64,000 nucleotides of DNA from positions 39,045,806 through 39,109,805 of the forward strand of contig OX457042.1 of the NCBI GenBank assembly GCA_949752735.1, in the 5' to 3' direction. The notes beneath the pieces were generated by a model. It worked only from the letters and a program-made list of their open reading frames with translations, had not been told where the DNA came from and searched no databases. Both the position numbers and the translations under genes were made by a program. Below are positions 9,721 to 19,836 of this stretch, one piece after another. Position 1 is the stretch's first letter. Every line of letters begins with the position of its first letter. The DNA is from Lumbricus terrestris. Lineage: Eukaryota > Annelida > Clitellata > Crassiclitellata > Lumbricidae.

Positions 9721-12057
9721 ATTTTTTTTATTTTTTTTTTTTACCCGAGGTATCAATGATCCCTCAGGATTTATAAAAATTATTTCAGGAGTAAAAATGA
9801 ATCTCCGAGAAATCAGGCCTCGTCCCAGGTTTCACAACCATCCTGAAATGTGCCTCTGAATGCAATGGCATTGTGACGTGCAACACAGATGGAAAGACGT
9901 TGGAACAGAAATTTTGGTTCACGTTGATCTCCAGAGACTGCTGAAGTGCGACGTCCCAGCTCAGAGAGAAATTCTGTCCCTTCAGCGTTTATAGGTCCAA
10001 GGGTTTCAAAAGCAACAGGAACAAACACGTGGGTTGTAGGCAGCAATGCATATTTGGCAGACTTATGAACAGCCGCCTGTTCAGCTGCAGAACCTGCCGA
10101 GATAGCTGATTGTGATAGGTATGAAGCAGCACAAGTGTGAACTACTGTAGCATCCCAGGCCATGTATTTGCCAGCAGACCAAGGAACCAGTGTGGCACCG
10201 TCTGGACGTTTGCCATCGGTCCTCAGAAGACCCGTTGGCTCCTTTGTGCTTGGTATATCCGCACTCTGGAGTGAACGCCAAATTATGTCGTTAATGGCAT
10301 GATGTCGGATGGAACGCCCCTTCGATAGCCTACAAACCAGCCCATGGTGACCATTTGAGCTAACAGCATCTCCGCATCGACACATGTGAGGGCGACAGAG
10401 GTCAAGGCCCAACCGAAGACCAACTGCCACTCGCACTGTCTCGTTGTCAATGCAGAGTCCACAAGAAGTGATTGGGAGGGCAGTTAGCCAATCTCCCGAG
10501 TGAGAAAAACTGGCAGCAGCCAGTCTAGCCCGATCAAAAGGATTGCTCATGGAGGCCAAAATTGACATTTTGTCCCTCTCTACCAAAGGCCTGTCCCACG
10601 AGCCCTGCTTAGCTGGCAGAGGATCCATGATACATGGAAGAGTGTCATGTCGTGCCAAAATCACCTCCTCAATGTAGGCGTCTGGGACAGTGGTGCATTT
10701 GGTCAAGATGGCAGACTGAAGTTCTGAAGTGCTCGCAGCTGAGGCCATGTAGGCAGAAGAAGCCAGCGAAGACACTCGTCTCAAACCCAGACCACCATCT
10801 CGAATGGGGAGTGAAGCCTGCATCCATTGATGCTCGTTCAAGCTGATGTTGATGATGCGTTCAAGCCCTTCCCTCATTACTTCATCCATTTGTCCCAGCG
10901 TAGGGTGGTCCTGGCAGGGGGAGCAGCGGAGCACATGACTGAGCTTAGGGGCTCCAAAGGAAGATCTTAAAAGGATAAGGCTGCTCTGTGCTGGCAGTTG
11001 GCAGAGATCCTCAATGGCATCAACCAGAGTCTCACAATGCGCCTGCAACATGTCATCTAGTGCTAAGCCTTTAAACAAAGCAGCCCCCAAAAGAGTGAGT
11101 GATTCACAGTTAACACACTGGAATTCTGAAAATGAAGGGTGTTTGCAAAGATCCAGTGAAGGAGAGTAGCATTCGCATTTATTTAAATTCAGATTCAGAC
11201 CAAGGGAATCATTCAAGGAAGTCAACGATGCAATGTCCTTGGTAACAGTCTCTAGACTGCCACCCAATGAGAGGTCATCCAGGTAGCCAATGCGAAGGTC
11301 AGACTGCATGGAGTGTAACACTGGCTGAAGAGGGAGACAAAACAGAAGTGGACCTAAAGGGTCTCCCTGCTGAGGGCCCATTTGGGACGAGATGGAAAAA
11401 GAGCCAAATTTCAATACAGAAGCAGATGAGTAGCACTGATGAATGAAGCTATAAATTTCAGGTATCAGTGTGTAGGCAGACTGGAGCATTACATCTCTGT
11501 GAAGGCTGTTAAATGCATTAGAGAAATCCAGTTTCACAAATACATGGTCCTGGGGCATAGCAGTGACATATTTTCTTGTTGCATGGATTGCTGCCTCACA
11601 CCCAGCTGGGGTAGCTATGCCAACCTGTAACGGGGCAAAAAAGGAATCCAGTTTACCAATTGCGTATCTGTTGGCGCATTTGGCAGCCACTCTTCTTAGA
11701 GTGTACCCGATCGCTATAGGTCTTAGACCTCCTGACTTCTTAGTTAGCGCAATAAGGCTGCCACCAAACAGTGTTGGTCTCACTTCTGACGGGCAAGCAC
11801 CACGTAGCAAGATGTTAACAAATCCTGTCATTTTTCTAAGTAGTGCTGATGACGACTCACGATGATTGATAAGCTCAAGAAGGTGCTGGGGGCGCAGCCC
11901 ATCTGGCCCACCAGCAGAACCTGATGGAAAGGAGCGAATCGCTGCTTCTACATCCGACTACTCAACTTGGTATGGTACTGTAGTGGTGGGGCTTGGAAGA
12001 CCAGCAAGACGATCGGGATGAGGGTCTATCGGGTGTTTGTCAACCAAGATGTTGAAG

Positions 12058-12060
<3 letters not shown>
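9721..12060 (-). mobile_element. RLE-type LINE, copy a, nearly intact ORF, flanked by (ATT)n
   Basis: The element reads leftwards. Upstream coding before the longest ORF continues to about 12050 (VDKHPIDPHPDRLAGLP), with an in-frame TAG near 11958 and then VEAAIRSFPSGSAGGPDGLR. The main ORF is 9813-11831. The 3' UTR (9721-9812) holds a 'cctgagggatc' and 'cctcgggtaaaa' segment also seen at 29460-29505, then A-rich and (AAT)n sequence. Microsatellites of (AAT)n in element sense touch both ends. The N-terminal DNA-binding part of a full-length element is missing. Confidence 0.88.
9813..11831 (-). CDS. Reverse transcriptase with CCHC finger and PD..D restriction-like endonuclease (RLE LINE)
   Basis: The intact 672-codon reading frame encodes the catalytic half of a non-LTR retrotransposon protein. 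In order it has GGLRPIAIGYTLRRVAAKCA (about residues 34-53), VFVKLDFSNAFNSLHRDVML (palm A, first Asp), MGPQQGDPLGPLLFCLPLQP (palm B), IGYLDDLSLGG (catalytic YLDD), a thumb, then SHSGDWLTALP and VAVGLRLGLDLCRPHMCRC. A CXCX8HX4C finger ends in HHGLVC. The RLE signature is GKRPDGATLVPW...MAWDA, PD followed by Asp after 15 residues. The protein ends QDGCETWDEA. RLE-bearing LINEs are the R2/R4/NeSL/CRE group; the clade is not assigned here. The listed ATG is probably internal, because coding extends upstream past a TAG. Confidence 0.9.
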   Translation of the reverse strand: MTGFVNILLRGACPSEVRPTLFGGSLIALTKKSGGLRPIAIGYTLRRVAAKCANRYAIGKLDSFFAPLQVGIATPAGCEAAIHATRKYVTAMPQDHVFVKLDFSNAFNSLHRDVMLQSAYTLIPEIYSFIHQCYSSASVLKFGSFSISSQMGPQQGDPLGPLLFCLPLQPVLHSMQSDLRIGYLDDLSLGGSLETVTKDIASLTSLNDSLGLNLNLNKCECYSPSLDLCKHPSFSEFQCVNCESLTLLGAALFKGLALDDMLQAHCETLVDAIEDLCQLPAQSSLILLRSSFGAPKLSHVLRCSPCQDHPTLGQMDEVMREGLERIINISLNEHQWMQASLPIRDGGLGLRRVSSLASSAYMASAASTSELQSAILTKCTTVPDAYIEEVILARHDTLPCIMDPLPAKQGSWDRPLVERDKMSILASMSNPFDRARLAAASFSHSGDWLTALPITSCGLCIDNETVRVAVGLRLGLDLCRPHMCRCGDAVSSNGHHGLVCRLSKGRSIRHHAINDIIWRSLQSADIPSTKEPTGLLRTDGKRPDGATLVPWSAGKYMAWDATVVHTCAASYLSQSAISAGSAAEQAAVHKSAKYALLPTTHVFVPVAFETLGPINAEGTEFLSELGRRTSAVSGDQREPKFLFQRLSICVARHNAIAFRGTFQDGCETWDEA

Positions 12061-12126
<66 letters not shown>
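12061..12126. repeat. (ATT)n microsatellite at the 5' side of RLE copy a
   Basis: About 22 ATT units follow a short T run. They abut the 5' end of the minus-strand RLE LINE. Confidence 0.95.
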
Positions 12127-12127
<1 letters not shown>

Positions 12128-12289
12128 CCGAAAAGATATTCGCTGTACTTCACTAACATAACTGTTAAAATATGCTTTACAACTATCACGAAGCGCTCAG
12201 CTTAAGGCACCTCGACCATGTGGCATCTAACCAGCCAATCACAGTAGTGCAGAGGACACTATATAATGTGGTAGCGTGAGATTTTAATT

Positions 12290-13225
12290 ATGATCACCGT
12301 AATAATAAAGCTAATATTATTACAGTTGTACCCACGTCAGCATGGTTCACAGTTAAGAATGGAGTACGACAAGGGTGTAACCTTTCACCATGTCTTTTCA
12401 ACATTCTAGCAGAACAGGTTATGAGGAAAGCCTTGCAGCGATTCAATAGTGGATTAATAATCTGGGGTAAAACCATTGACAACCGCAGATGATATTGTTT
12501 CTGACTACATCAACAGAGGAGCTGCAAGAATTGTTGGACAGGGTTGAGAGGTCTGCAAACGAGCATTGCATGGAAATTAATGCGGCAAAGACGGTCATGA
12601 CAAATACGGACACAGAGTTGGAGATTAGAGTGATCAGTGGTAGATTATAGCAGGTAGACTCCTTTGTCTGTCTGGGAAGCAGAGTAACGAAAGATGCAGA
12701 CTGTAGTGTAGAAGTGTAAACAAGGTTAGTCATGATTAAGTTGACAAACGTATGGAAAAACAAGGCAATCAGCTCCAAGACAAAAATACGACTGATGAAG
12801 GCCTCAGTGTGGCCAGTGGCAACATACGGTTGTGAGACGTGGACTTTAAAGAAGGAGGAGGAAAGAATTATGCATGCTTTCGAAAACAAATGCATTAGGA
12901 AACTACTACGTATTTCATGGACAGAAATGTTGATTAATGAACGAGTTTACAGATTAGCAGGAACAAAATGCGAGTTGCTAGGCCATGTCAAAACCCGGAA
13001 ATTACGATACTTTGGTCATATCCTGCTATTCAAAAAAGTGTCATGACAGGATTGGCGCAGGGTGTTCGTAGCCGCGGTAGACCTAGAATATGCTGGCTCG
13101 ATAACATCACCTTGTGGACTGGTCTATCGGGAGGGGCGATATTGAGGACGGTAAAGGACAGATCTTGCTGGATAAATTGGTCCACTCATGCAGCCAACCG
13201 TCGCGATGCGACGTCGGCGTAGTGA
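12290..13225 (+). mobile_element. RTE-clade reverse transcriptase fragment, broken
   Basis: The fragment starts in palm B with VKNGVRQGCNLSPCLFNILA, followed by a broken ADDIV, STEELQELLDRVE and FVCLGSRVTKDADCS. The 12732-13046 frame then gives NVWKNKAISSKTKIRLMKAS, YGCETWTLKKEEERIMHAFE, KLLRISWTEM and KLRYFGHIL. The C-terminus shifts frame near 13030 to SRGRPRICWLDNI. These are hallmarks of RTE/endonuclease-reverse-transcriptase C-termini. The 5' part is absent, with at least three stops (near 12649, 12718 and 13044). It could be the missing half of a relative of the element at 1-917, but no overlap allows a test. Confidence 0.85.
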
Positions 13226-13415
13226 CATGACAATAATAAAGCTTGTGTTACCACGATCGCCATAGACCGCCCTCTACCCTTATTAATTTATGGCTGCCCT
13301 GAATGTGCCCTGGCTGTAAGAAATGTCTGTCGCCGATACTGCAGAAGTTCTGAAAAAGAAAAATACAATCGGCCAGGAAGCAAAAGAAGAGGAGACCCAG
13401 GCATAAGCTTAGACC
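13226..13415. other. No gene seen
   Basis: A short stretch after the RTE fragment with no recognised feature. Confidence 0.4.
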
Positions 13416-13873
13416 TTAACCCGCAGATGAGAAGTAAATCGGAAAAGTCATTGCGAGCAGACAAATTATTATTGTTGTAAGACGGGAAGGGACCATCTGG
13501 AGAGAAAATGATGGGTTGTGACTTCGAATGATGAGGATAAAATGGAATGGGTGGAATGGGACGGAAGTGGTATGGGAGGGAGTGTGGGAGGATTGAGGGG
13601 TGGAGTGGACAAATTGGATTGGGTTTGAGAAGAGAGGGGCGCGACTGGGTGGAGTGAGATGGGGTTGGGATTTTGGCTTAAGTGGTGGTTGTGAGGGGTC
13701 GGTGGCGAAGAATAGATGGGGCTGGGAAATAAGAGGAACGGGCGGGTTTGGGCAAAGGAAGATAAATTTACCGGGCAACGTCGGGTACCCAAGATGGGTG
13801 GCGAACCGCTGGGGTGGGGGGTCGAAAAACCTAAGTTTCCCGGGCATCGTCGGGTACACCGTACCCCAGCTAG
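13416..13873 (+). mobile_element. Helitron-like 3' end with G-rich flank (tentative)
   Basis: The segment ends GGGTACACCGTACCCC-AGCTAG at 13873 and is followed by T. Helitrons end in CTRR after a short hairpin and insert 5' of a T. Here GGGTAC-acc-GTACCC can form the hairpin. A second GGGCAACGTCGGGTACCC lies about 80 bp upstream. The preceding 250 bp is purine-rich on this strand and gives only low-complexity ORFs on the other strand. The copy at 48700-49010 has the same end in the opposite orientation. Confidence 0.45.
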
Positions 13874-15740
13874 TAGAATGTAAGAATGTAGGCTAGCAAC
13901 ATTAATCTTTGACTGCAGCAATTGATAGAAATGCTTATATTAAACCCGCGCTTTCGAATGCGACGATGACCGCAAGTTCTGTCTAACCAGTACGTTTCCG
14001 TATGATGATTGAAAATCATCCTTATGAAAACGATTAACGCCTCAATTGACTGTAACTACGGCAGAAACAACGTCACATAGGCTTAGGCAGGGATTGGTCG
14101 ATTGTCTCTTGTCGTTATGTTCCAGGACTCTCGGTTTGTACGGTCTCCATAACCAATAGGTTGCAGCTTGCCATTTCTTAACATGTTGGCTGACCTGTCC
14201 CCGCATAAGCCTACTGCATCATGCATTGATTTTATGAGCAATGCAAAACGGGAACGAATTAAGACTGTCACCAACATAAATTACGAGCTTGCTGAGCACT
14301 GTAATTAGACTATGAGCATAGCCTATAACGATCCGGTGCTGAAAGGCAGCCGGCGTGTGGTCGTGTACTGGCAATTTGTCCATGGATACGCTGACGCGTT
14401 TATCATCAATAATCGCGGTTACTACCTTCAACAACGCGTGTGTCACTGACTGTTTGGTATCTATCCCTAGAACGAATCACGTGAGCGTCGCTTGACCACC
14501 AGCGACAAGTCGATTTTCAAACTTCCGCAGTCAGTCAATACCAAGTGCATGCGTTTGTCCGTTGCTTCGATTGTGCATTCGTCTTTAGGATGAATGCACA
14601 CTGTAGCGCGACTATGCCCAATGCAGGCGAGCAGCGAGAGATCGATTGCACATGCATGACGCTACTTGTGCTACTGCTGCTGTTGACAATCCCCATGTAC
14701 AGGTGTGCCACAGAAGATTCTATCAGGCATTCAACTGTGTCACCGATTCTGCGATGCATGCGTGCTTGAGTAGTTGGTGATCAGTCAGAACTTTTACTCG
14801 ACAGGTCAAGAAACGTTTGTGTCTTGCGCAGAAACGAAAATAAATTTCGTGTACAATTTAGTCGTATTTATACAGATTTGTCCATTTCCCACTAACCTCG
14901 AGTGACCTAGACTAGGTAAGTCAAAATTATAATTCAGAAATTGATTATCGCCCACTATCCAGTGGAAAAATTACTGACGCAAACTAATCCAGTATTTATT
15001 TACTGACCAATTTGCTGACCAATTTTGCCTTCACGCCTACCGGTTCTACTTCTGCAGCGTTGATAGTTTTAACTCATCATTAATTAGAAAGTTGCTGTTG
15101 AACAAATTCAACCTTATATGTAGGCTTACGTTTAATTTAGCCTTGTGTTTGTAAACATTTTGCCATTGTGATACAATAACCTTGGTGTGCAACTTACCTC
15201 AATTCCAATTCCTGACTTTGTCTGTCAAATTATTGTCTGTGATTATATTACTTTAATAATAGTCGAGTGCATCGCACCTTACTGACGACAACTAATCCAG
15301 TATTTATTTACTCAACTGTAGAATTATCGCTTGTTAATCTGTATCAATGCCAATTTTGCGCCTGGGTCTGGACTTGGTCCCTCTTACTCTCTTGCTACAA
15401 TTGCTCTCTGCGTGTGCAACTGACTGTTTATTCTTTAATTATGCTGATAATTGTTTTTTAGTAGCTGAGCAATGACCCAAAATTTATGTTTACGTTTAAT
15501 GCACAAGTCTTGTGAAATCATCATAGCCCGTCTCCATTTAAAAACTAATGTCACAATTCAAAAAATTGCTGGGGTGTCAAATGGGTTCCATTATTCAATA
15601 TCGTTGGTAGCTGGTGCAACGCTCTCGCAAAAAACCGGGTACTCTTTTTATCTATTAGTAAGATAATGTTGTAAAGCAAGGCAGTCTTTTCCGTTTGCGT
15701 GTCTTGGTGGCTCATGGGTAATCGTTTATAAAACTCGTTG
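13874..15740. other. No gene; one spaced direct repeat
   Basis: No coding exon or RNA was recognised. A 34-bp segment beginning TTACTGACG and containing ACTAATCCAGTATTTATT occurs at 14971-15004 and 15279-15312 with two or fewer mismatches. Weaker similarity continues to the right (CCAATTTTGC), so this is an old ~308-bp duplication. The ORFs at 14535-14769 on both strands look like chance. Confidence 0.5.
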
Positions 15741-16145
15741 TTTGATCTTAAGCTCACAAAATGACGTCTCTTCTATTTTTTACATGGTGGACCATGAGAT
15801 TATGATTAAAATTTCGAGTTATCCTGTGACCTTTACCACTTGTTTCGTTTCTGGCCGCTCGCAAATGGTTGTACAGAACTGAATCCAGAACTGAATGGGT
15901 TGGTCTTAAGTTTGGTGTTCCCCAGGGCTCGGTGCTTCCCCATCCTGTACATTCTTCTTACTGCTAACATAAAACACAGGGCACATGGCCATCTTTATGC
16001 AGATAATGACCAGGTTCGTGGTCTGATCTGACCATTCTCCTTAGTTTATTCTATTGATTGTCTTGTTTCTGATCACGATTATTGAATGACAACTAATCGA
16101 CTCTGCTTAAACGCTAAAAAGACTCAATTTATCTGGCTTGGCTCA
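15741..16145 (+). mobile_element. CR1-like LINE RT fragment
   Basis: Shifted frames spell MVDHEIMIKIS (palm A remnant), TCFVSGRSQMVVQN, LKFGVPQGS, ILYILLTANIKHRAHGHLYA with DN in place of the catalytic DD, and TTNRLCLNAKKTQFIWLGS (16086-16145). That last motif is the same conserved post-palm motif as in the 3606-5695 LINE. The copy stops abruptly where a SINE fragment begins at 16141. Confidence 0.75.
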
Positions 16146-16250
16146 CTACTCCGAGGCGCTCCCCGAATGCAGAGCGGACACTGCAACGGAGTTTCACACC
16201 GAAGCGCTGAGCAATTGCAAGTGGACTTAGGCGGCGACTTCTCTGATGCT
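16141..16250 (-). mobile_element. SINE-A fragment (tail half)
   Basis: The segment 'ctccgaggcgctcc', 'gcggacactgca', 'accgaagcgctgagcaattg' is the body of the tRNA-derived SINE seen complete at 52385-52592. The tRNA-like head is missing. Part of it, 16197-16254, is repeated at 16541-16598. Confidence 0.75.
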
Positions 16251-16349
16251 AGGACGTCAGTAGCCTACCTGACATCAGTCATCAGACATCATCGCGTGAA
16301 CCGTGAGCTATTGGCGGCGCGGCGCCACCGGTGACATCTCAGTGAGCGA

Positions 16350-16540
16350 CCGGTGCTCTTCGGCGGGTTTTTAAAACATCCGCTCTGTCTTCTGAGGCGT
16401 CCCTCAGGGCTCTGTTCTCGACCCGCGACTGTTTCTGTACTACACCGCCGACATGGGTGAGCTCGTTGCTAGTCTCAACCTGGTATCTCATTTACACGCC
16501 GACGAATCCCAGCTCCACAGGTGGGGACATCCGTCAACAC
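16350..16540 (+). mobile_element. Second CR1/L2-like LINE fragment, palm B-C
   Basis: Translation gives GVPQGSVLDPRLFLYYTADM and then VSHLHADESQLH, with ADE where the catalytic ADD is expected. The same element appears to resume at 18539 (IRSNRLRLNLEKTDFLW) after an intervening insertion, so 16350-18887 is one LINE copy split by younger DNA. Confidence 0.7.
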
Positions 16541-16598
16541 ACCGAAGCGCTGAGCAATTGCAAGTGGACTTAGGCGGCGACTTCTCTGATGCTAGGAC
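16541..16598. repeat. Direct repeat of 16197-16254 (filled site)
   Basis: A 58-bp near-identical copy of the SINE-A segment beginning ACACCGAAGCGCTGAGC. Its downstream flank GTCAGTAGCC reappears only after the insertion at 16599-18534. The copy at 16197-16280 is uninterrupted and serves as an empty site. Confidence 0.85.
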
Positions 16599-18534
16599 TG
16601 TGGCGTCCGACCCTCAACAGACAACGCCTGCGCCGCTTCCCTCTTGCCGTCGGCCGCCAGCGCCTCTGTATGACCGGGTCGGTCTCTCTCGGTGGCCCCT
16701 GCACCATTAAGAGTCTCTGACAGCCCAAGACCCGAGAGACCCGCGCTCTTACCAGGATTGCCTGGATCTCCTGAGTCGCTGTCTGCGCCGTGCGCGCCGT
16801 TGTCGCTTTCACTGGCGGTCGAAGAAGCCCCTGACACCGACGCCTGCGACCGGGTGTGCAGCGCCGTATCGTCAGACCCGCTCTCTGCCGAGTCCGCGGT
16901 CGCCGAGTAGGCGACGTCCTGAGATGGAGGATGGCCGACTCCCAACACAGGGTCCGTTGTCCCTCCGGCAGAGCGGCCTCGCCGTGCGCCACCCGTCGCG
17001 CCTTCGGTCTGTGTCTTCTTGCCCTGTTCGTCTTTACTCTTGCGTACCATGCTGCACCGGGCAGCCACCGAGCCCTCGCCACCGACGGGGACTACTGAGT
17101 GCATGCCCTTTCTCGGCAACCAAAGTGCCTGAAACCAGGACCAATCCAACGGCCCCAGGCCGAGGATGCGCCACGACCGTGTTCTCATTTCGGTAACAGT
17201 GAATTCCACGGAGAGACGGCTCACGCTGCTCACACGCTACCGGGCAGAGTCAAGCTGAAGCCCGGCAGCAAACGAGACCGGCAGCGGCCGAACTCCCGAC
17301 TTTAACACTTAGCCTGTCCACGGAACACGCACCGTCGCCGTGTACCAAGTACGCGGTGCGCTTCCCGAGTGCTCGCCTCACTCGCCCCACTTCCAACGGC
17401 AACAACCGGCGCCTCACCGAGACTTAGCGTTCTCGGGCGCTCGGAAGAGCGTCGTGGTGGATGCTGGTCTGTTGACGGGAAACAGAGGAAAAAAATAAAA
17501 GACCTGGCGGTCTTGGGGGAGCAGGTATCGGGTAGCCCCGTCTCCGAAGAGACTTATTTATTGTCGCTATATTCTACTGGCGCCGTTCGCCCTAACTCAG
17601 CAGTTACGGACCTCAGGTAAAAACCCTCGATAACACTTGGTCTTTACTCTCAAAATTTACTCTGCTTCCCACGCTCCTAGTTTGCTAAGGCCACAAACTA
17701 TCCTCTACCCGAGGGGAGCGATAACTCTCTACTGTACCAATATAGATTACCCGAAGAACTTGGTGCCCCTGCTTTACTAAATCGAACGTATATCACCGAA
17801 TCTTCGGCTTCATGCGCACCCGTGGAGTCACCACTCTCCACTACAGAAGACCCGTAACCCTCACGTTACGCTCAAAAGACTCTCGACGATCGCCAAGACG
17901 GCAGGATCGTGAATGCAACACGTAGATTCCCTGGCAGGTAGGAGCCCAACCCAAGCCCTGCAGAATCACCAACACGTGTAGCCAAACGGTAACCGGATAC
18001 TTCACCAGGGGATTTCACCCTATACAACTGTAACACTTCCGCAGACCAACGGAGCTGCGGCGTCTCCGGCCAGTAACCCGTACCCCTGAAACAGAAGATT
18101 GAACCCCGAGAGATCGATGACAGAGTGACGAACCCCGACAGATCATCTACTCGAGCCCTCACAACCGTGTATATCAGGATCGCCCAATTATGTTCGAATG
18201 GCCAATGCCAATCCTGTAGAGACAGTCGAACACAACCGATTTAACTATGAACGAATTCACGAACACAGTACGTATGGAGTAGTCGGCAACTACTCCACGT
18301 TATAAGCAACGCACCGTATGGCAGGCTTTAGTCCACCGGCAACACTCTATACTTTGGCTTAAAAGCACCTATCGGTCTTCCGTATACAATGACCGAAACC
18401 TAAATTTTAACGAAACCGGTTTCAGTTTCTTTTCTACTAAGCCAAATGGCTACCTAACGAGAGTCAGGGTTACTCCCGCCATTTACCGACAAGTTATATT
18501 TTACGTGTACTTGTCTTGTGGCCTGTCCGCCACA
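16599..18534 (-). mobile_element. TG...CA insertion with 4-bp TSD, LTR-retroelement-like, copy 1
   Basis: The termini TGTGGCG and CGCCACA are flanked by GGAC (16595-16598, 18535-18538). The uninterrupted copy at 16250-16280 shows the pre-insertion sequence. On the minus strand the right end opens TGTGGCGGACAGG. An AATAAA lies near 17550, and an ORF ends at the far terminus (16592-17233). The ORF includes a basic stretch MVRKSKDEQGKK and an acidic DSAESGSDDTALHTR. The same frame is conserved at 27934-28452. It could be a long solo LTR or an internally deleted LTR element whose ORF is the start of gag. No RT or integrase is present. Confidence 0.6.
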
Positions 18535-18887
18535 GGACGTCAGTAGCCGACCTGACATCAGTTTGGTATTGAGAGGATTGCCGAATGGATACGGTCGAAT
18601 CGACTGCGGCTCAATCTCGAGAAGACAGACTTTCTTTGGTGCGCGACAAGCAGACGGTGCGCTGAGTGTCTGCGGTCCCTTGATGCGGCCTTCGACCTCT
18701 GTGCGCGATCTCGGCATCCTGCTGTCCATGAGGCACCATATCGCGTGAACCCGTGAGCTGTTGCTTCCGGCGGCTACGTCTCATCAAGAGTTGCATCAAG
18801 TCCTTGCACGTCGATGCTGCGAGAACGGCCGTGACGCTTTCGTCACTTTGAAAGTGGACCGCTGTAACAGTTTGCTGGCCGGCGCGA
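18535..18887 (+). mobile_element. CR1/L2-like LINE fragment, continuation of 16350-16540
   Basis: Frames spell IAEWIRSNRLRLNLEKTDFL, TSVRDLGILLS and, after small indels, SLHVDAARTAVT and NSLLAGA. This is the normal order downstream of the YADD motif in CR1/L2-type RTs. It ends where the minus-strand RLE LINE begins. Confidence 0.75.
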
Positions 18888-19836
18888 CTGTGCAACGGCG
18901 TTGAAATGCTGTGTGCAGATTGAGATCCTCTGGAAATAAGGCAATCTCCATTGGATCGCCGGAAACAGCGGCACCACGGCGGCCCAACTCCAACAAAAAC
19001 TCGACCCGCGGGATTGAAGCCCAACGTTTCAATAGCAATGGGCACAAACTCATGTTAGACAGGAAGCGTTGAGTACTTGTTGCACTTCCGATCCGCCGCA
19101 TGTTCCGCAGCTCCTCCATCCAGGTACCGTTGATGAAAGATGTATATGGGAGACCGCACATGTATGAATGGCTGTGGAATCCCAGGAGATATTTTTGCCT
19201 CTGGACCCTCTGGACGAGGGCCTGGTCTTTTTCCGTCCGTTCCTATCAGGTCTGGCTACTTCTTCGAACTCGGGATAGCCGCCTTCGCGAGCGCCCTCAA
19301 CACCAAGTCGTTGGACGCAAAATGCGGCGCTGCTCTTGCCAGACGATCGTCTGCAGACTAACCCGTGTGGTGTCCTCTTGAGCCGGCGGTCCCTCCGCAC
19401 TGACACTAATGCAGTGCACACAAATCCAAAACCAGTCGCAACTCAGATTGCTTCGTTGCTTGGATCCTAGCCGCATGCGGTTACAGAATACTCTACAGCC
19501 CACCTTCCCGCAAGAGGGGAGGTCACTGCGAATAACCTGGTCATATTTACCGGATGTAGGCGACCCATACCGCTCCGCCTATCCCACACCTTCTGCCTGT
19601 ACTGCTCGGATCAGTATTTCTGCGAACCTCAAGTACATCGTCGATCTGGACATCACCCCACTCCTCCTTGGACAGAATGGTGCTCACGAGTGACTTGGTC
19701 GAAGCGGCTGATGCCAGTCAGCCAGCATCGAGTCTCGTCTAACTCCGAGTCCACCATTTCTAATCGAGAATGTGGCTTGTAGCCATTGCATGTTGTTGAT
19801 GCTGATGTTGAGAATCTTCTCTATAGTCCTCGGCGC
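18888..19836 (-). mobile_element. RLE-type LINE copy d, 3' (C-terminal) part
   Basis: The minus strand carries decayed versions of the RLE LINE C-terminus: HGLVCRRSSGKSS, the endonuclease region (RPDRN with a shifted frame, ISWDSTAIHTCAVSHIH), then VEFLLELGRRGAAVSGDP. The copy stops before the C-terminal stop codon. Its upstream half continues at 21888, beyond a hAT-like insertion. The 8-bp CTCGGCGC at 19829-19836 is the left target-site duplicate. Confidence 0.8.

Noticed and set aside
13469..13921. 150-codon Pro/Ser/His-rich ORFs near 13.5-13.9 kb
   Set aside because: Low-complexity pyrimidine-rich strand of the Helitron-like repeat.
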